Positions 52,336-60,845 of a stretch of DNA of 64,000 nt are shown here, piece by piece (the first letter of the stretch is position 1; the number at the start of each line of letters is the position of its first letter). The stretch is from Acidobacteriota bacterium (GTDB taxonomy: Bacteria > Acidobacteriota > Blastocatellia > Pyrinomonadales > Pyrinomonadaceae), in assembly GCA_003222895.1 (NCBI GenBank), contig QHXI01000054.1, forward strand, positions 47,255 to 111,254. The letters run 5' to 3'. The translations under genes and the position numbers were made by a program. The notes beneath the pieces are model-generated. The model made no database searches, was not told the DNA's origin, and worked only from the letters and a program-made list of their open reading frames with translations.

Positions 52336-53136
52336 ATGATTCGTTCTATCCTGTTTCCGACTGATTTCTCGGCGGTGGCCAACAGCGCGTTTCCGCTCGC
52401 GCTGGCCGTCGCGGCACAGTACGACGCAATCGTGCAGTCAATTCACATCGCGCACGGCGGCGATCCTCACATCACCGAAACTTCGCGTTATGAATTTCCG
52501 GCAGTCCCGACCGGCGTCTCGTCCGTGCGCGTGATCGAAACGATCGTGCCTAAGGATAGTGACGATCCGGCGGAAGTAATCATGCGCCAGGCCAAGCAGC
52601 GCCAATGCGATTTGATTGTGATGGCTTCGCATGGACGTTCGGACGTGGCGCAATTTTTTCTCGGCCGTAGCGTGGCCGAACAAGTCGCGCGCGATTCGAA
52701 AATCCCGACGATCATCGCGCGCCTGTATGGACCACGTCGCACGACGCGGCCAATTGATCGGTTCAAGCGAATGCTGTATGTGACGGACTTGTCGGAACCG
52801 TCGAAACAGATCCTGTCGATCGCTGCGTCACTCGCGATGAAAACCAAAGCCGATCTGGAAACGCTTTGTGTCTTTAACGAAGGGGACGAGGAACCGGCGG
52901 ACGGCGGTCAATCGATCATCGAAAGATTTTTTCAAGAGGCGAATGGTAAGTGCGGAAAGTTCCAGCGCTTGCATGGCGGCCTCGGTGAGGAAGTTGTCGA
53001 GTACGCCGGCCGGAACAAAGCGGATCTCGTCGCTATTACAACTTCCCTGGGGTCAGGCGGCGATCCGAAATTGACCGATACGGCTGAGTTCATCATTCGC
53101 AACGCGCCGTGTCCGGTATTGTGCATGCGACCGTGA
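52336..53136 (+). CDS. Tandem universal stress protein (UspA family)
   Basis: 266 residues made of two Usp domains. The first (1-135) starts IRSILFPTDFSAVANSAFPL and ends with the nucleotide motif VMASHGRSDVAQFFLGRSVAE. The second (about 145-266) starts RMLYVTDLSEPSKQI and has a degenerate loop (AITTSLGSGGDPKLTDTAEFI). Only the first domain keeps a G-2x-G-9x-G(S/T)-like pattern, so ATP binding there is plausible. Cytoplasmic stress protein. Confidence 0.9.
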   Translation: MIRSILFPTDFSAVANSAFPLALAVAAQYDAIVQSIHIAHGGDPHITETSRYEFPAVPTGVSSVRVIETIVPKDSDDPAEVIMRQAKQRQCDLIVMASHGRSDVAQFFLGRSVAEQVARDSKIPTIIARLYGPRRTTRPIDRFKRMLYVTDLSEPSKQILSIAASLAMKTKADLETLCVFNEGDEEPADGGQSIIERFFQEANGKCGKFQRLHGGLGEEVVEYAGRNKADLVAITTSLGSGGDPKLTDTAEFIIRNAPCPVLCMRP

Positions 53137-53143
53137 AGAGCAA

Positions 53144-53191
53144 AGGTCAGAGATCAGAGGTCAGTGTCAGAACCGGGAGCGGTAGCGACCG
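53144..53191 (+). repeat. GGTCAGAG direct repeats and CCGGGAGCGGTAGCGACCG element
   Basis: Upstream of bioY lie three near-identical GGTCAGAGATCAGAGGTCAG units and then GTGTCAGAACCGGGAGCGGT..., which starts with the same GTGTCAGA head as the elements at 13741 and 56748. Confidence 0.45.
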
Positions 53192-53228
53192 AATCAAGTT
53201 CGAACCTTGAACCAAGCAAGGAATCTCA

Positions 53229-53807
53229 ATGAGCACATTAATTGCTAAGAACGAAACTCTTCTGGAAGTCGCCCTCGCGCCGCTCGATTTCGTGCGTCAG
53301 GTTGGCTTGGTAATCGGCTTCAGCTTGCTGACGGCGCTGGCAGCGCAAATCGTGATTCCAATCGGGCCGATTCCGATTACCGGCCAAACGTTCGCGGTGC
53401 TTCTGACCGGCGCCCTGCTGGGTTCGCGTCTCGGCGCGATGGCGATGATTGCTTATTTGGTTGAAGGCGCGAGCGGCTTGCCATTCTTTTCAGGAGGCCA
53501 CGGCGGGCTGCTTCACTTGATGGGACCAACAGGTGGTTATCTAATCGCGTTTCCGGCGGCAGCGTTCATCACTGGCGCGTTCGCCGAGCACGGTTGGGAT
53601 CGCAAGTTTCTAACTGCGGCCGCCGCGATGGCGATCGGATCGTTGGTTATCATGTTGAGCGGTTGGATGTGGTTCTCACTCGTGATGCGCACTTCACCTG
53701 CGCTGACGTTTTTCATCAGCTTCCTAAAGTTCATTCCCGGCGACATCATCAAGATCGCGCTCGCGGCCGCTGTCTTACCGTCCGGTTGGAAACTGTTGCG
53801 TCGCTAG
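53229..53807 (+). CDS. bioY: Biotin transporter BioY
   Basis: 192 residues, six membrane helices, the S-component of ECF-type biotin uptake. Signature stretches are AAQIVIPIGPIPITGQTFAVLLTGALLG near residue 40, YLVEGASGLPFFSGGHGGLLHLMGPTGGYLIAFP and a C-terminal FIPGDIIKIALAAAV. EcfT/EcfA partner genes are not in the window; BioY can work with shared or no energising modules. Confidence 0.95.
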   Translation: MSTLIAKNETLLEVALAPLDFVRQVGLVIGFSLLTALAAQIVIPIGPIPITGQTFAVLLTGALLGSRLGAMAMIAYLVEGASGLPFFSGGHGGLLHLMGPTGGYLIAFPAAAFITGAFAEHGWDRKFLTAAAAMAIGSLVIMLSGWMWFSLVMRTSPALTFFISFLKFIPGDIIKIALAAAVLPSGWKLLRR

Positions 53808-53879
53808 AGTTGGCCATCATGAACGGTTCGCGGCGGCACTTCTACATCGTCCTCATTTAAGCCATAAACGGTTAACAGC

Positions 53880-54461
53880 ATGACGATACTTTCTTACTTT
53901 TTGCTTTGGTTCCTGGCTGCCAACTTTTGTGTTCAGGAGACGCCAAAGAATGACACGCCGCTTGGAGTGACGATTGTTAAGTATAAATGGCAACGGATCG
54001 GATCCGGTCCAAGCGTGGACGCCACGTTCAAAGCAGAGAGTGACTCTCCAAACGGTAGTACAAGCGATTCGAACGTTCCGGCCCAGGCTTCGGGCATAAG
54101 TGATCGCGACCCACCGTTCTTCATGTATTCGGTGGAAGTTAAGAACGAGGGAAGTGAATCTATTAAGGCGATTCTATGGAACTACCTGCTTATCGACAGT
54201 AAATCGAAGGAAGAACTTGGCCGGCATGAGTTTGTAAGCCTGGAAAAAGTTGCTCGGAATTCAGTAAAGACTTTGACCGTCAGGTCGCGTATCACTCCGT
54301 CGCGAGTCATCACCGTCCAGGGTTCGCCTCCGACTGCTAATTCGACCGTCGTCGAGCATGTGATGCTGAAGTGTGTTGTCTATGACAATGGAACTGTTTG
54401 GCAGCAGTCATCCGCCTGGGAACAAAGTTGCGAAGCTTTGCGGAAGCGAGTCAAGAACTAG
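53880..54461 (+). CDS. Exported hypothetical protein
   Basis: 193 residues. A short signal peptide (ILSYFLLWFLAANFC) is followed by an Ig-like beta domain (GVTIVKYKWQRIGSG..., FFMYSVEVKNEGSESIKAIL, YDNGTVWQQ). The middle stretch resembles domains that compare two protein states (additive beta sandwich), but no family name can be given. Codon use looks like neighbours. Convergent with the GNAT gene. Confidence 0.7.
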   Translation: MTILSYFLLWFLAANFCVQETPKNDTPLGVTIVKYKWQRIGSGPSVDATFKAESDSPNGSTSDSNVPAQASGISDRDPPFFMYSVEVKNEGSESIKAILWNYLLIDSKSKEELGRHEFVSLEKVARNSVKTLTVRSRITPSRVITVQGSPPTANSTVVEHVMLKCVVYDNGTVWQQSSAWEQSCEALRKRVKN

Positions 54462-54482
54462 ACGAACCTGTCAAGATGCTGA

Positions 54483-54965
54483 TCAGCCGTCAGGGGTTTC
54501 TCTTAGATCCAACTCCATAAAAATCGCGTCCGGCACGGGATTATCGTAGTATGCCGAAATCTCTTTAAACCCGTACGATCGATATAGCGCGATCGCGTCA
54601 TTCATTTTCGGCGGCAGCGTATCCAGACGCATTCGCTGATAACCGATCAGCTTCGCTTCAGAAATAATCGCGTCGATCAAACTGCGTCCGAGACCTTTGC
54701 CGCGAAATTGATCACGGACAAACAGGCGCTTCATCTCGCAGATGCCTTCGCCGATTTTTCTCAAGGCGATACAGCCTGCCAATGCGCCATTATAGTGCGC
54801 GAACAAAAGCCGACCGCTCGGCGCGGCATAATCGCCGGGAAGTTCTGCAAGTTCCTTTTCGAAGTTTTGAAAGCAGAGATCTATTTCCAACGAAGCAGAA
54901 TATTCGCGGAAGAGTCGGCGAGCGAGCTCGATCTCAGCAGGGGTTTGGGCTTCGATTAGCTCCAT
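54483..54965 (-). CDS. GNAT-family N-acetyltransferase
   Basis: 160 residues with the acetyl-CoA fold: LLFAHYNGALAGCIALRKIG (strands 2-4), EMKRLFVRDQFRGKGLGRSLI (motif A, R-x-x-G-x-G) and ALYRSYGFKEISAYYDNP (motif B). The acceptor substrate is unknown; this subgroup (PFEA-like ending YYDNPVPDAIFMELDL) is common in soil bacteria. Confidence 0.92.
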   Translation of the reverse strand: MELIEAQTPAEIELARRLFREYSASLEIDLCFQNFEKELAELPGDYAAPSGRLLFAHYNGALAGCIALRKIGEGICEMKRLFVRDQFRGKGLGRSLIDAIISEAKLIGYQRMRLDTLPPKMNDAIALYRSYGFKEISAYYDNPVPDAIFMELDLRETPDG

Positions 54966-55043
54966 CAGCTTAACGTGTCAAGAACCGACTGTGAGGAGGA
55001 GCGCAGCTCGCCTGGTTAACTCGTAAAGATTCTCGCGTAATGT

Positions 55044-55064
55044 GCCCTCCCTTACGGTCGGGCT
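55044..55064 (-). repeat. CGACCGTAAGGGAGG repeat (copy 3)
   Basis: Minus strand AGCCCGACCGTAAGGGAGGGC, identical in core to 13749-13769. A degenerate partner (AACCGACTGTGAGGAGG) lies at about 54983, preceded by GTGTCA, so the element as a whole resembles the 13741 palindrome. Confidence 0.6.
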
Positions 55065-55168
55065 GTGATACTGCACTCCAGCAAAACTAAACTCGGCCTG
55101 ACGCCATGCATCAGGCCGAGTCATTGTAATATCGCCATGCTCCGGTCGCTATTGCTCCGGGTACTGAT

Positions 55169-55561
55169 TTAGGCGGTGAACGAAGAGCCGCAGCCGCAGC
55201 TTCCGGTCGCGTTCGGATTCTTGAACGTAAAGCCTGAACCCATCACGTTCGTAACATAATCAATCTCGACGCCGTTCAGGTATTGCGCGCTGAACATGTC
55301 GACGAACAAGCGCACACCGTGCTCGTTGAGAATGAAATCGCCCTGGCGCGATTCTTCTTCGATATTCAAGCTGTATTGAAATCCGGAACATCCGCCCGGT
55401 ACAACGCGGACGCGGAGGCCAGCGTTTTCGGGCAAGCCCTCCTCGCTCGACATAAACTTCTTGATTTCCGCCGCCGCGGGTTCGGTCACATTCAAGTTCA
55501 CACTTGGCGCCTGCGGTGCGACAGTGGGCGTAGGGGTGCTAGTTGCTGGGTTTGCTGACAT
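55169..55561 (-). CDS. erpA: HesB/IscA-type iron-sulfur cluster carrier (ErpA-like)
   Basis: 130 residues. A Ser/Thr/Pro-rich N-terminal tail (to about residue 22) precedes the A-type carrier domain: VNLNVTEPAAAEIKKFMSSE, GLRVRVVPGGCSGFQYSLNI, and the C-terminal SCGCGSSFTA. The three conserved Cys are present, so cluster binding is likely. It hands Fe-S clusters to apo-proteins; ErpA versus IscA cannot be settled from sequence alone. It is beside mrp on the same strand and near a cysteine desulfurase. Confidence 0.88.
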   Translation of the reverse strand: MSANPATSTPTPTVAPQAPSVNLNVTEPAAAEIKKFMSSEEGLPENAGLRVRVVPGGCSGFQYSLNIEEESRQGDFILNEHGVRLFVDMFSAQYLNGVEIDYVTNVMGSGFTFKNPNATGSCGCGSSFTA

Positions 55562-55623
55562 TTTCTTAGTTAACTCCTGCTTTGAAAATTGCTGTTGATT
55601 AAGTTCGTTTCCTTCGAATCATC

Positions 55624-56706
55624 TTACTGAGATTTCTTCAAAACAACAAGCTCTGGTTTCATCGCCTCGATCGAGACCTGACGAGCGACTTCTTCGGCAA
55701 CTTTGCGAAAGGCTTGAGCTTGCGGCGATTGCGGGTGGCCAACGACTACGGGCACGCCGGTATCGCCGCCTTCGCGTACTTCGATGCCCATCGGCACGGA
55801 TCCGAGAAAAGGAACGCCGTACGAATTTGCCAGTCTCTCGCCGCCGCCTTTGCCAAAAATGTCGTAGCGATTACCAGTATCGGGGGCGATGAAGTAGCTC
55901 ATGTTTTCAACCACGCCGAGCACGGGCACGGCCACCGTTTCAAACATTCGCAGCGCGCGTCGCACGTCGATCAGAGCGACCTCTTGCGGCGTAGTCACCA
56001 GCACCGCGCCTTGCACCGGAACAAGCTGAGCAAGACTCAATTGCACGTCACCGGTTCCCGGTGGCATGTCGACAATCAAGTAATCCAGCTCGCCCCACTT
56101 CACGTCCGAAAGAAATTGTTTGACCAGTCCGTGCAGAATCGGGCCGCGAACGATCAGAGGTTTGTCGCCCGGTTGCAACACAGCCATTGAAATCAATTTG
56201 ACGCCGTAGGCTTCGACAGGAATTAATTTGTTGATCTCGACTTCAGGCCGCAATTCTGCCGCTCCCAGCATGATCGGCACGTTCGGTCCATAAACATCGG
56301 CGTCCATCAAACCAACTTTCGCACCATCGAGCGCCAACGCGACCGAGAGATTCACGGCGACTGTCGATTTGCCTACGCCGCCTTTGCCCGATGAAACCGC
56401 GATGATGTTCTTGACGCCGGGGACCGAAACCTTGTCGCCGATTCCGCGGCCTTTCGGCACTTCTGCATCCATTGTCACGCTTACCGTTCGAACTCCGGGA
56501 ATCGCGCTCACGAGTTCGCGCGCCGCGCTTTCCATTTCCGCTTTCACGGGGCATGCAGGCGTCGTCAGCACGATGCGAAACGAAACGTCGCCACTGTCGA
56601 TCTTCAAATCTTTAATAAAGCCGAGCGTAACAATGTCTTTATGCAGATCGGGATCTTTGATTTGGCGAAGTGCATCAAGCACCACGCTTTCACTTACTTG
56701 AGACAT
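55624..56706 (-). CDS. mrp: Mrp/NBP35-family Fe-S cluster carrier ATPase
   Basis: 360 residues. An N-terminal MIP18-like domain (SVVLDALRQIKDPDLHKDIVTLGFIKD) is followed by a deviant Walker A (AVSSGKGGVGKSTVAVNLSVALA) and the ATPase core (LMDADVYGPNVPIMLG, DYLIVDMPPGTGDVQLSLAQ). The CxxC of ApbC-type homologues is not seen in the usual C-terminal place. The ATG at 56706 is used; the frame open to 56805 runs through a hairpin repeat. Likely partner of the downstream A-type carrier. Confidence 0.93.
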   Translation of the reverse strand: MSQVSESVVLDALRQIKDPDLHKDIVTLGFIKDLKIDSGDVSFRIVLTTPACPVKAEMESAARELVSAIPGVRTVSVTMDAEVPKGRGIGDKVSVPGVKNIIAVSSGKGGVGKSTVAVNLSVALALDGAKVGLMDADVYGPNVPIMLGAAELRPEVEINKLIPVEAYGVKLISMAVLQPGDKPLIVRGPILHGLVKQFLSDVKWGELDYLIVDMPPGTGDVQLSLAQLVPVQGAVLVTTPQEVALIDVRRALRMFETVAVPVLGVVENMSYFIAPDTGNRYDIFGKGGGERLANSYGVPFLGSVPMGIEVREGGDTGVPVVVGHPQSPQAQAFRKVAEEVARQVSIEAMKPELVVLKKSQ

Positions 56707-56747
56707 GGTGCGATTATGCCGAAACGCCCGAAGCTTTGTCGAACGAG

Positions 56748-56863
56748 GTGTCAGAGCGCACGCATCCTGCGTGCGGTTCGCCGGCATCTTGCCGGCGTTG
56801 GGCAATGAAAGCGAGCAGGATGCTCGCGAACCGCCGACAAGAATGTCGGCGCTCCTCTGACAC
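56748..56863. repeat. GTGTCAG-bounded palindrome of four ATCCTT-type hairpins
   Basis: Ends GTGTCAGAGCGC and GCGCTCCTCTGACAC. Inside are GCACGC-ATCCT-GCGTGC and CCGGC-ATCTT-GCCGG, then inverted GCGAGC-AGGAT-GCTCGC and CCGACA-AGAA-TGTCGG. Spacers GGTTCGC and GCGAACC match those in the RAYT-flanking elements. A complete inverted pair of the RAYT-associated repeat, placed between mrp and the divergent GT39-like gene. Confidence 0.75.
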
Positions 56864-56909
56864 TCGCGTTGACTCGACGTCCGGCTGAACTATATTCTCG
56901 CGCGAAACG

Positions 56910-58478
56910 ATGACTGATGCTGGTAACATCAAGCAAGCGAACGAAAGTATTCGCAAACCGTCCCAACTGTGGCGTCGCGTCCGCGTCCTCGCGATCACGC
57001 TCGGGTTCGTCCTTCTTTATCTTTTCTACATTAGCGATCTCAAGACTAACCCGCCGGGCTTTTACGTCGATGAATCTGCGATTGCTTACAACGCGTATTT
57101 GATTGCGCATACCGGCAAAAATGAATTCGGAACCACTTTGCCGGTTTTCTTTCCCGTCTACACTGCCGGCTGGACGCAGTACGCGAATCCCACACAGATT
57201 TACTTGCTCGCGATTCCGTTCATCGTCGTAAGGCCGACGATTCACTTCGCGCGTGTTTACAGCGCATCGTGGGTTTTTCTGGCGTGCTTGTTTTTAGGAT
57301 TGCTCGCGAAAAAGATCAGTGGCAAGGAGAGCATCGGATTATTGGTAGCAGTAATTGCGATCTTCACGCCGTGGCTGTTCGATGTCAGCCGACTGGTGAT
57401 GGAAACATTCTTCTATCCGATGGCCGTCGTTCTGTTTCTGCTCGCGCTCTACGCCGCACAAAAAAAAGAGAGCTGGTCGTGGTTCAACGTCACGAGTATC
57501 GCCGCGACGTTGATGTTGCTGACTTACACGTACACAATCGGAAGATTGCTTGGGCCGTTGCTGGCGGGCGGCTTGGTTCTGTTCGCAACTTCGCAGCCGC
57601 GGCTGGTTAGCGTGATTAGGACTTGGGTGTTCTTCGCGTTATCCCTGCTCCCATTATTCGTTTTCAAGTCGCAACATCCGGACGCGCTGACGCAGCGCTT
57701 CTATCTGATTTCGTATATCAAACCCGATTCGCCCTGGCGAGAGATTTTGCCGAAGTTTGTTCGCCGATATTTCGAGGACCTAAGCCTGATCAATCTGCTG
57801 TTCAATGGCGACGGCAATCCGCGACATCACGCCTACGGCACACTTGGAAGTTTTTTGATCGGAGCATTTGCTCTAGTGCTCTTCGGTTTGATCTTGATTA
57901 TCGTTCGGCACTGGCGCGAACCTTGGTGGCGATTTGTGATCTTCGGCGCGGCAGCTTCGATCGTGCCGGGCGCGCTGACTGCCGATCAGTTTCATTCGCT
58001 ACGCATCGTCGCCTATCCGGTTTTCCTACTCGTGCTCATGATTCCTGGACTGCAGTTTCTGCTTGAGCATCCCAAACATTCAGCAACCGATCCGCTGCCG
58101 CTCTCGGCATTCGCGCGGCGACTTATTTTGGCCGTTCTGATTGCCGCCATGGCGGCGCAGGTCATCTACTTTCAATCCGCTTATCGTCTTGAGGGTCCGC
58201 AGCGCGGTTTAGTTTTCGATGCTGATTATAAGGTCGTGTACGACGTTGCCATGAGTCAAAGCAATCGCCCGATTTATCTTAGCGACGTGCAAGAGCCGGC
58301 ATACGTGCACGCGCTTTGGTATGCGACGGTTGAAGGCCGCGACCGCAATCAATTCATTCATCTCGACGAAGGCGCGCACGCACCGGCGGGTTCGATTGTG
58401 ATTGCGTCTGAGCGCGACTGCCTGAACTGTAATGTGATAAAGAGGAGCGGCGACTACATCGTCTATCGCCAGTTCTGA
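56910..58478 (+). CDS. GT39-like (ArnT/PMT-type) membrane glycosyltransferase
   Basis: 522 residues with about 11 membrane helices. The catalytic-type first loop is GFYVDESAIAYNAYLIAHTG, with Asp-Glu expected to bind the lipid-linked sugar; YANPTQIYLLAIPFI and RVYSASWVFLACL follow as in dolichyl/undecaprenyl-phosphate sugar transferases. A C-terminal soluble part (YLSDVQEPAYVHALWYATVE) lies outside. It probably moves a sugar from a lipid carrier to a lipid or protein at the inner membrane; acceptor unknown. Confidence 0.8.
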   Translation: MTDAGNIKQANESIRKPSQLWRRVRVLAITLGFVLLYLFYISDLKTNPPGFYVDESAIAYNAYLIAHTGKNEFGTTLPVFFPVYTAGWTQYANPTQIYLLAIPFIVVRPTIHFARVYSASWVFLACLFLGLLAKKISGKESIGLLVAVIAIFTPWLFDVSRLVMETFFYPMAVVLFLLALYAAQKKESWSWFNVTSIAATLMLLTYTYTIGRLLGPLLAGGLVLFATSQPRLVSVIRTWVFFALSLLPLFVFKSQHPDALTQRFYLISYIKPDSPWREILPKFVRRYFEDLSLINLLFNGDGNPRHHAYGTLGSFLIGAFALVLFGLILIIVRHWREPWWRFVIFGAAASIVPGALTADQFHSLRIVAYPVFLLVLMIPGLQFLLEHPKHSATDPLPLSAFARRLILAVLIAAMAAQVIYFQSAYRLEGPQRGLVFDADYKVVYDVAMSQSNRPIYLSDVQEPAYVHALWYATVEGRDRNQFIHLDEGAHAPAGSIVIASERDCLNCNVIKRSGDYIVYRQF

Positions 58479-58484
58479 TTGGCA

Positions 58485-59612
58485 ATGATCTACCTCGACA
58501 ATAACGCAACGACGCGGGTCGCACCGGAAGTTTTCGAAGCGATGCGGACCTTTCTGACTGACGAATTCGGCAATCCTTCATCAGCCCATTCGGCGGGTCG
58601 CGAAGCGCGTAAAGCTGTCGAAACGGCGCGAGCGCAAGTCGCGGAAATGCTGGGCGCAGACGATCCGAGCGAGATCGTTTTCACTTCCTGCGGATCAGAA
58701 TCTGACAACTGGGCGATTGGCGGATTTCTGGAGCAGAACCCGACGCGTCGTCACATCATCGCCACACGCGTCGAGCACGAAGCCGTGCGAAACCTGTGCG
58801 AGCACCTGGCTGAGATCGGTTGCGAAGTTACCTGGTTGGAAGTCGATCGAAACGGCGAACTCGACACGGACGATCTAAGAAAAGCCTTGCGGCCCGAGAC
58901 TGGCATCGTGTCCACCATGATGGCGAACAATGAAACCGGAGTGCTGTTTCCAATCGAAGAGATTGGCGGGATCGTTCGCGACCATTCTGATGCGATATTT
59001 CATGTCGACGGCGTGCAAGCGGTCGGCAAGATTCCGATCGATCTGAAAAATCTGCCGGTCGATTTGTTCAGCGTCTCTGGACACAAATTTCATGCGCCCA
59101 AAGGCGTCGGCGCGCTTTACATTCGTCGCGGAGTAAAGCTTCCGCCGTTCATCATCGGCGGCGGCCAGGAGGAAGGAAGAAGATCGGGGACGGAAGCCGT
59201 TCCGAATATCGCTGGGCTCGGTCGCGCGGCGAAGCTCGTGAAAGATTTCGACGGTCATGAACAAGTTCGACGACTACGAGATCGACTCGAAGATGAAATC
59301 CTCGCTCGATTTCCGTTTGCTAAATTGAACGGCACTCCGGATCGGAACACGCGTCTGCCAAACACCTCAAACATTTCATTCGAAGGAAGGGACGGATCAC
59401 ATATTCGCGCGCAGCTCGACGCAGCGGGAATTTGCGTTTCGACCGGCTCAGCGTGTAACGCTGAATCTCGTGAAGTGTCGGGCGTGTTGCGCGCGATGAA
59501 TGTTCCCTACGAAGTTGCCCGGGGAGCGATTCGATTCTCGGTGGGGCGATACAACGCCGAATCTGAGATCGACGAAACCCTGGCCGCGCTAACTCGGATC
59601 GTCGCGACGTAA
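58485..59612 (+). CDS. Cysteine desulfurase (NifS/IscS-like)
   Basis: 375 residues, PLP enzyme that releases sulfur from cysteine for Fe-S cluster and thio-cofactor synthesis. Motifs: MIYLDNNATTRVAPEVFEAM, TRVEHEAVRN, the PLP Lys in FSVSGHKFHAPKGVG, and the active-site Cys loop CVSTGSACNAESREVSGVL. The loop is long, as in class I NifS/IscS. The ATG at 58485 starts like the family; a TTG at 58479 is an alternative that nearly touches the previous stop. No iscU gene is adjacent. Confidence 0.95.
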   Translation: MIYLDNNATTRVAPEVFEAMRTFLTDEFGNPSSAHSAGREARKAVETARAQVAEMLGADDPSEIVFTSCGSESDNWAIGGFLEQNPTRRHIIATRVEHEAVRNLCEHLAEIGCEVTWLEVDRNGELDTDDLRKALRPETGIVSTMMANNETGVLFPIEEIGGIVRDHSDAIFHVDGVQAVGKIPIDLKNLPVDLFSVSGHKFHAPKGVGALYIRRGVKLPPFIIGGGQEEGRRSGTEAVPNIAGLGRAAKLVKDFDGHEQVRRLRDRLEDEILARFPFAKLNGTPDRNTRLPNTSNISFEGRDGSHIRAQLDAAGICVSTGSACNAESREVSGVLRAMNVPYEVARGAIRFSVGRYNAESEIDETLAALTRIVAT

Positions 59613-59801
59613 CCCGCCTTTTTACTGTTTTTCCTGCCAATTCCATCATCAGAATTTGGTCGCCAGGATCGGATAGATTTAAGACTCTTTGAAGCCTAAA
59701 ATCTGCTTCGTTTGACGAACAATTTCGGTCGCCGATTCGTACAGATTCTTAAGATACACTTCGGTATAGTCGTATAGTTTCAGCAGGGAAGAGGAGCACA
59801 A

Positions 59802-60797
59802 ATGAGCGCGGCAATCCAGGTTCCCAGTTCCGACCTTCGCAGCGAATTAATCAATTGGCGGCAACGTTTGGAAGCAACCGCAAATGACTCTCGCGACAGT
59901 TTTGAATTTAGTGGCCTGCTGCGCGAAGTCACGTCGGCAATCGAACGCTTGAGCGAGCCGGAGTCTTACGGCATTTGTCAGGTTTGTCACGACTTGATTG
60001 GCCAAGCCGCAATGAATGTCGATCCGCTGGCCAAGACATGTTTGAACTGCCTCACGCCGGCACAGCTTTCCGAACTCGAAGACGATCTGAATCGCGCTTG
60101 GCTGATCCAGGGCGACCTCCTGCCGAAGCAGAACTTCAAATTCAACGGCTGGGAAGTTTCTTATCACTATGAGCCGGCCGGCCCGGTTAGCGGCGACTAC
60201 TGCGATTTGGTGAGCACGGATTGCGGCGATCTTTATTTTCTGATTGGCGACGTTTCGGGCAAAGGCGTGGCGGCTTCGCTTTTGATGGGCCGGCTGCACG
60301 CGATCTTTCGCAGCTTGATCGGATCCGGATTTGACGTAAGTCAACTAGTCGAGCGCGCCAATCACTTATTCGCCGACACGACTATGCGGCCGTACTACGC
60401 GACGCTGGTTTGCGGCAAAGCATCGCCGGACGGCCGGGTCGAGATTTGCAACGCTGGTCACTGCGCGCCGCTCTTCCTTCACAACGGCGACGTGTCGCCG
60501 ATTGCGGCGACGGGGTTGCCGGTCGGAATGTTTTGTCAGGAGCGATACGAATCAGCCAATCTCCAAATGCAGAAAGGCGATTGCCTACTGCTTTATACCG
60601 ACGGGTTATCTGAAGCGCGCGATCGCACAAACGAAGAATACGGCCACCGGCGTTTGAATTCCTTCCTGGCTGAGGCCTCGCAACCTTCCGCCTCGAGTGT
60701 GGTCAGTCGCTTGGTCGAAGATGCTCGCGCCTTTTCCTCCGGCTTACCGATTTTCGACGACCTGACCGTGATGGCGATCGAGATGGTCGGGCACTGA
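59802..60797 (+). CDS. SpoIIE/PP2C-type phosphatase with N-terminal DksA-like zinc finger
   Basis: 331 residues. An N-terminal helical segment leads to a four-Cys zinc finger of the DksA/TraR pattern: Cys59, Cys62 (YGICQVCHDLIG), Cys80, Cys83 (CLNC). From about 105 to 330 is a PP2C/SpoIIE phosphatase: PVSGDYCDLVS, IGDVSGKGVAASLLMGRLHA, ICNAGHCAPLF, LYTDGLSEARD and DDLTVMAIEM. All metal-binding Asp residues are present. Such phosphatases usually act on anti-sigma-factor antagonists; none is adjacent. Strong ribosome site GAGGAG. Confidence 0.9.
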   Translation: MSAAIQVPSSDLRSELINWRQRLEATANDSRDSFEFSGLLREVTSAIERLSEPESYGICQVCHDLIGQAAMNVDPLAKTCLNCLTPAQLSELEDDLNRAWLIQGDLLPKQNFKFNGWEVSYHYEPAGPVSGDYCDLVSTDCGDLYFLIGDVSGKGVAASLLMGRLHAIFRSLIGSGFDVSQLVERANHLFADTTMRPYYATLVCGKASPDGRVEICNAGHCAPLFLHNGDVSPIAATGLPVGMFCQERYESANLQMQKGDCLLLYTDGLSEARDRTNEEYGHRRLNSFLAEASQPSASSVVSRLVEDARAFSSGLPIFDDLTVMAIEMVGH

Positions 60798-60845
60798 AGT
60801 CACTCCAGCATATTCGACGCAGCCGTAATGGATTAAACTCTGCGC

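Noticed and set aside
53137..53228. BirA operator or riboswitch upstream of bioY
   Set aside because: No BirA-like palindrome is visible; the gap holds GGTCAGAG repeats and a REP-like element.
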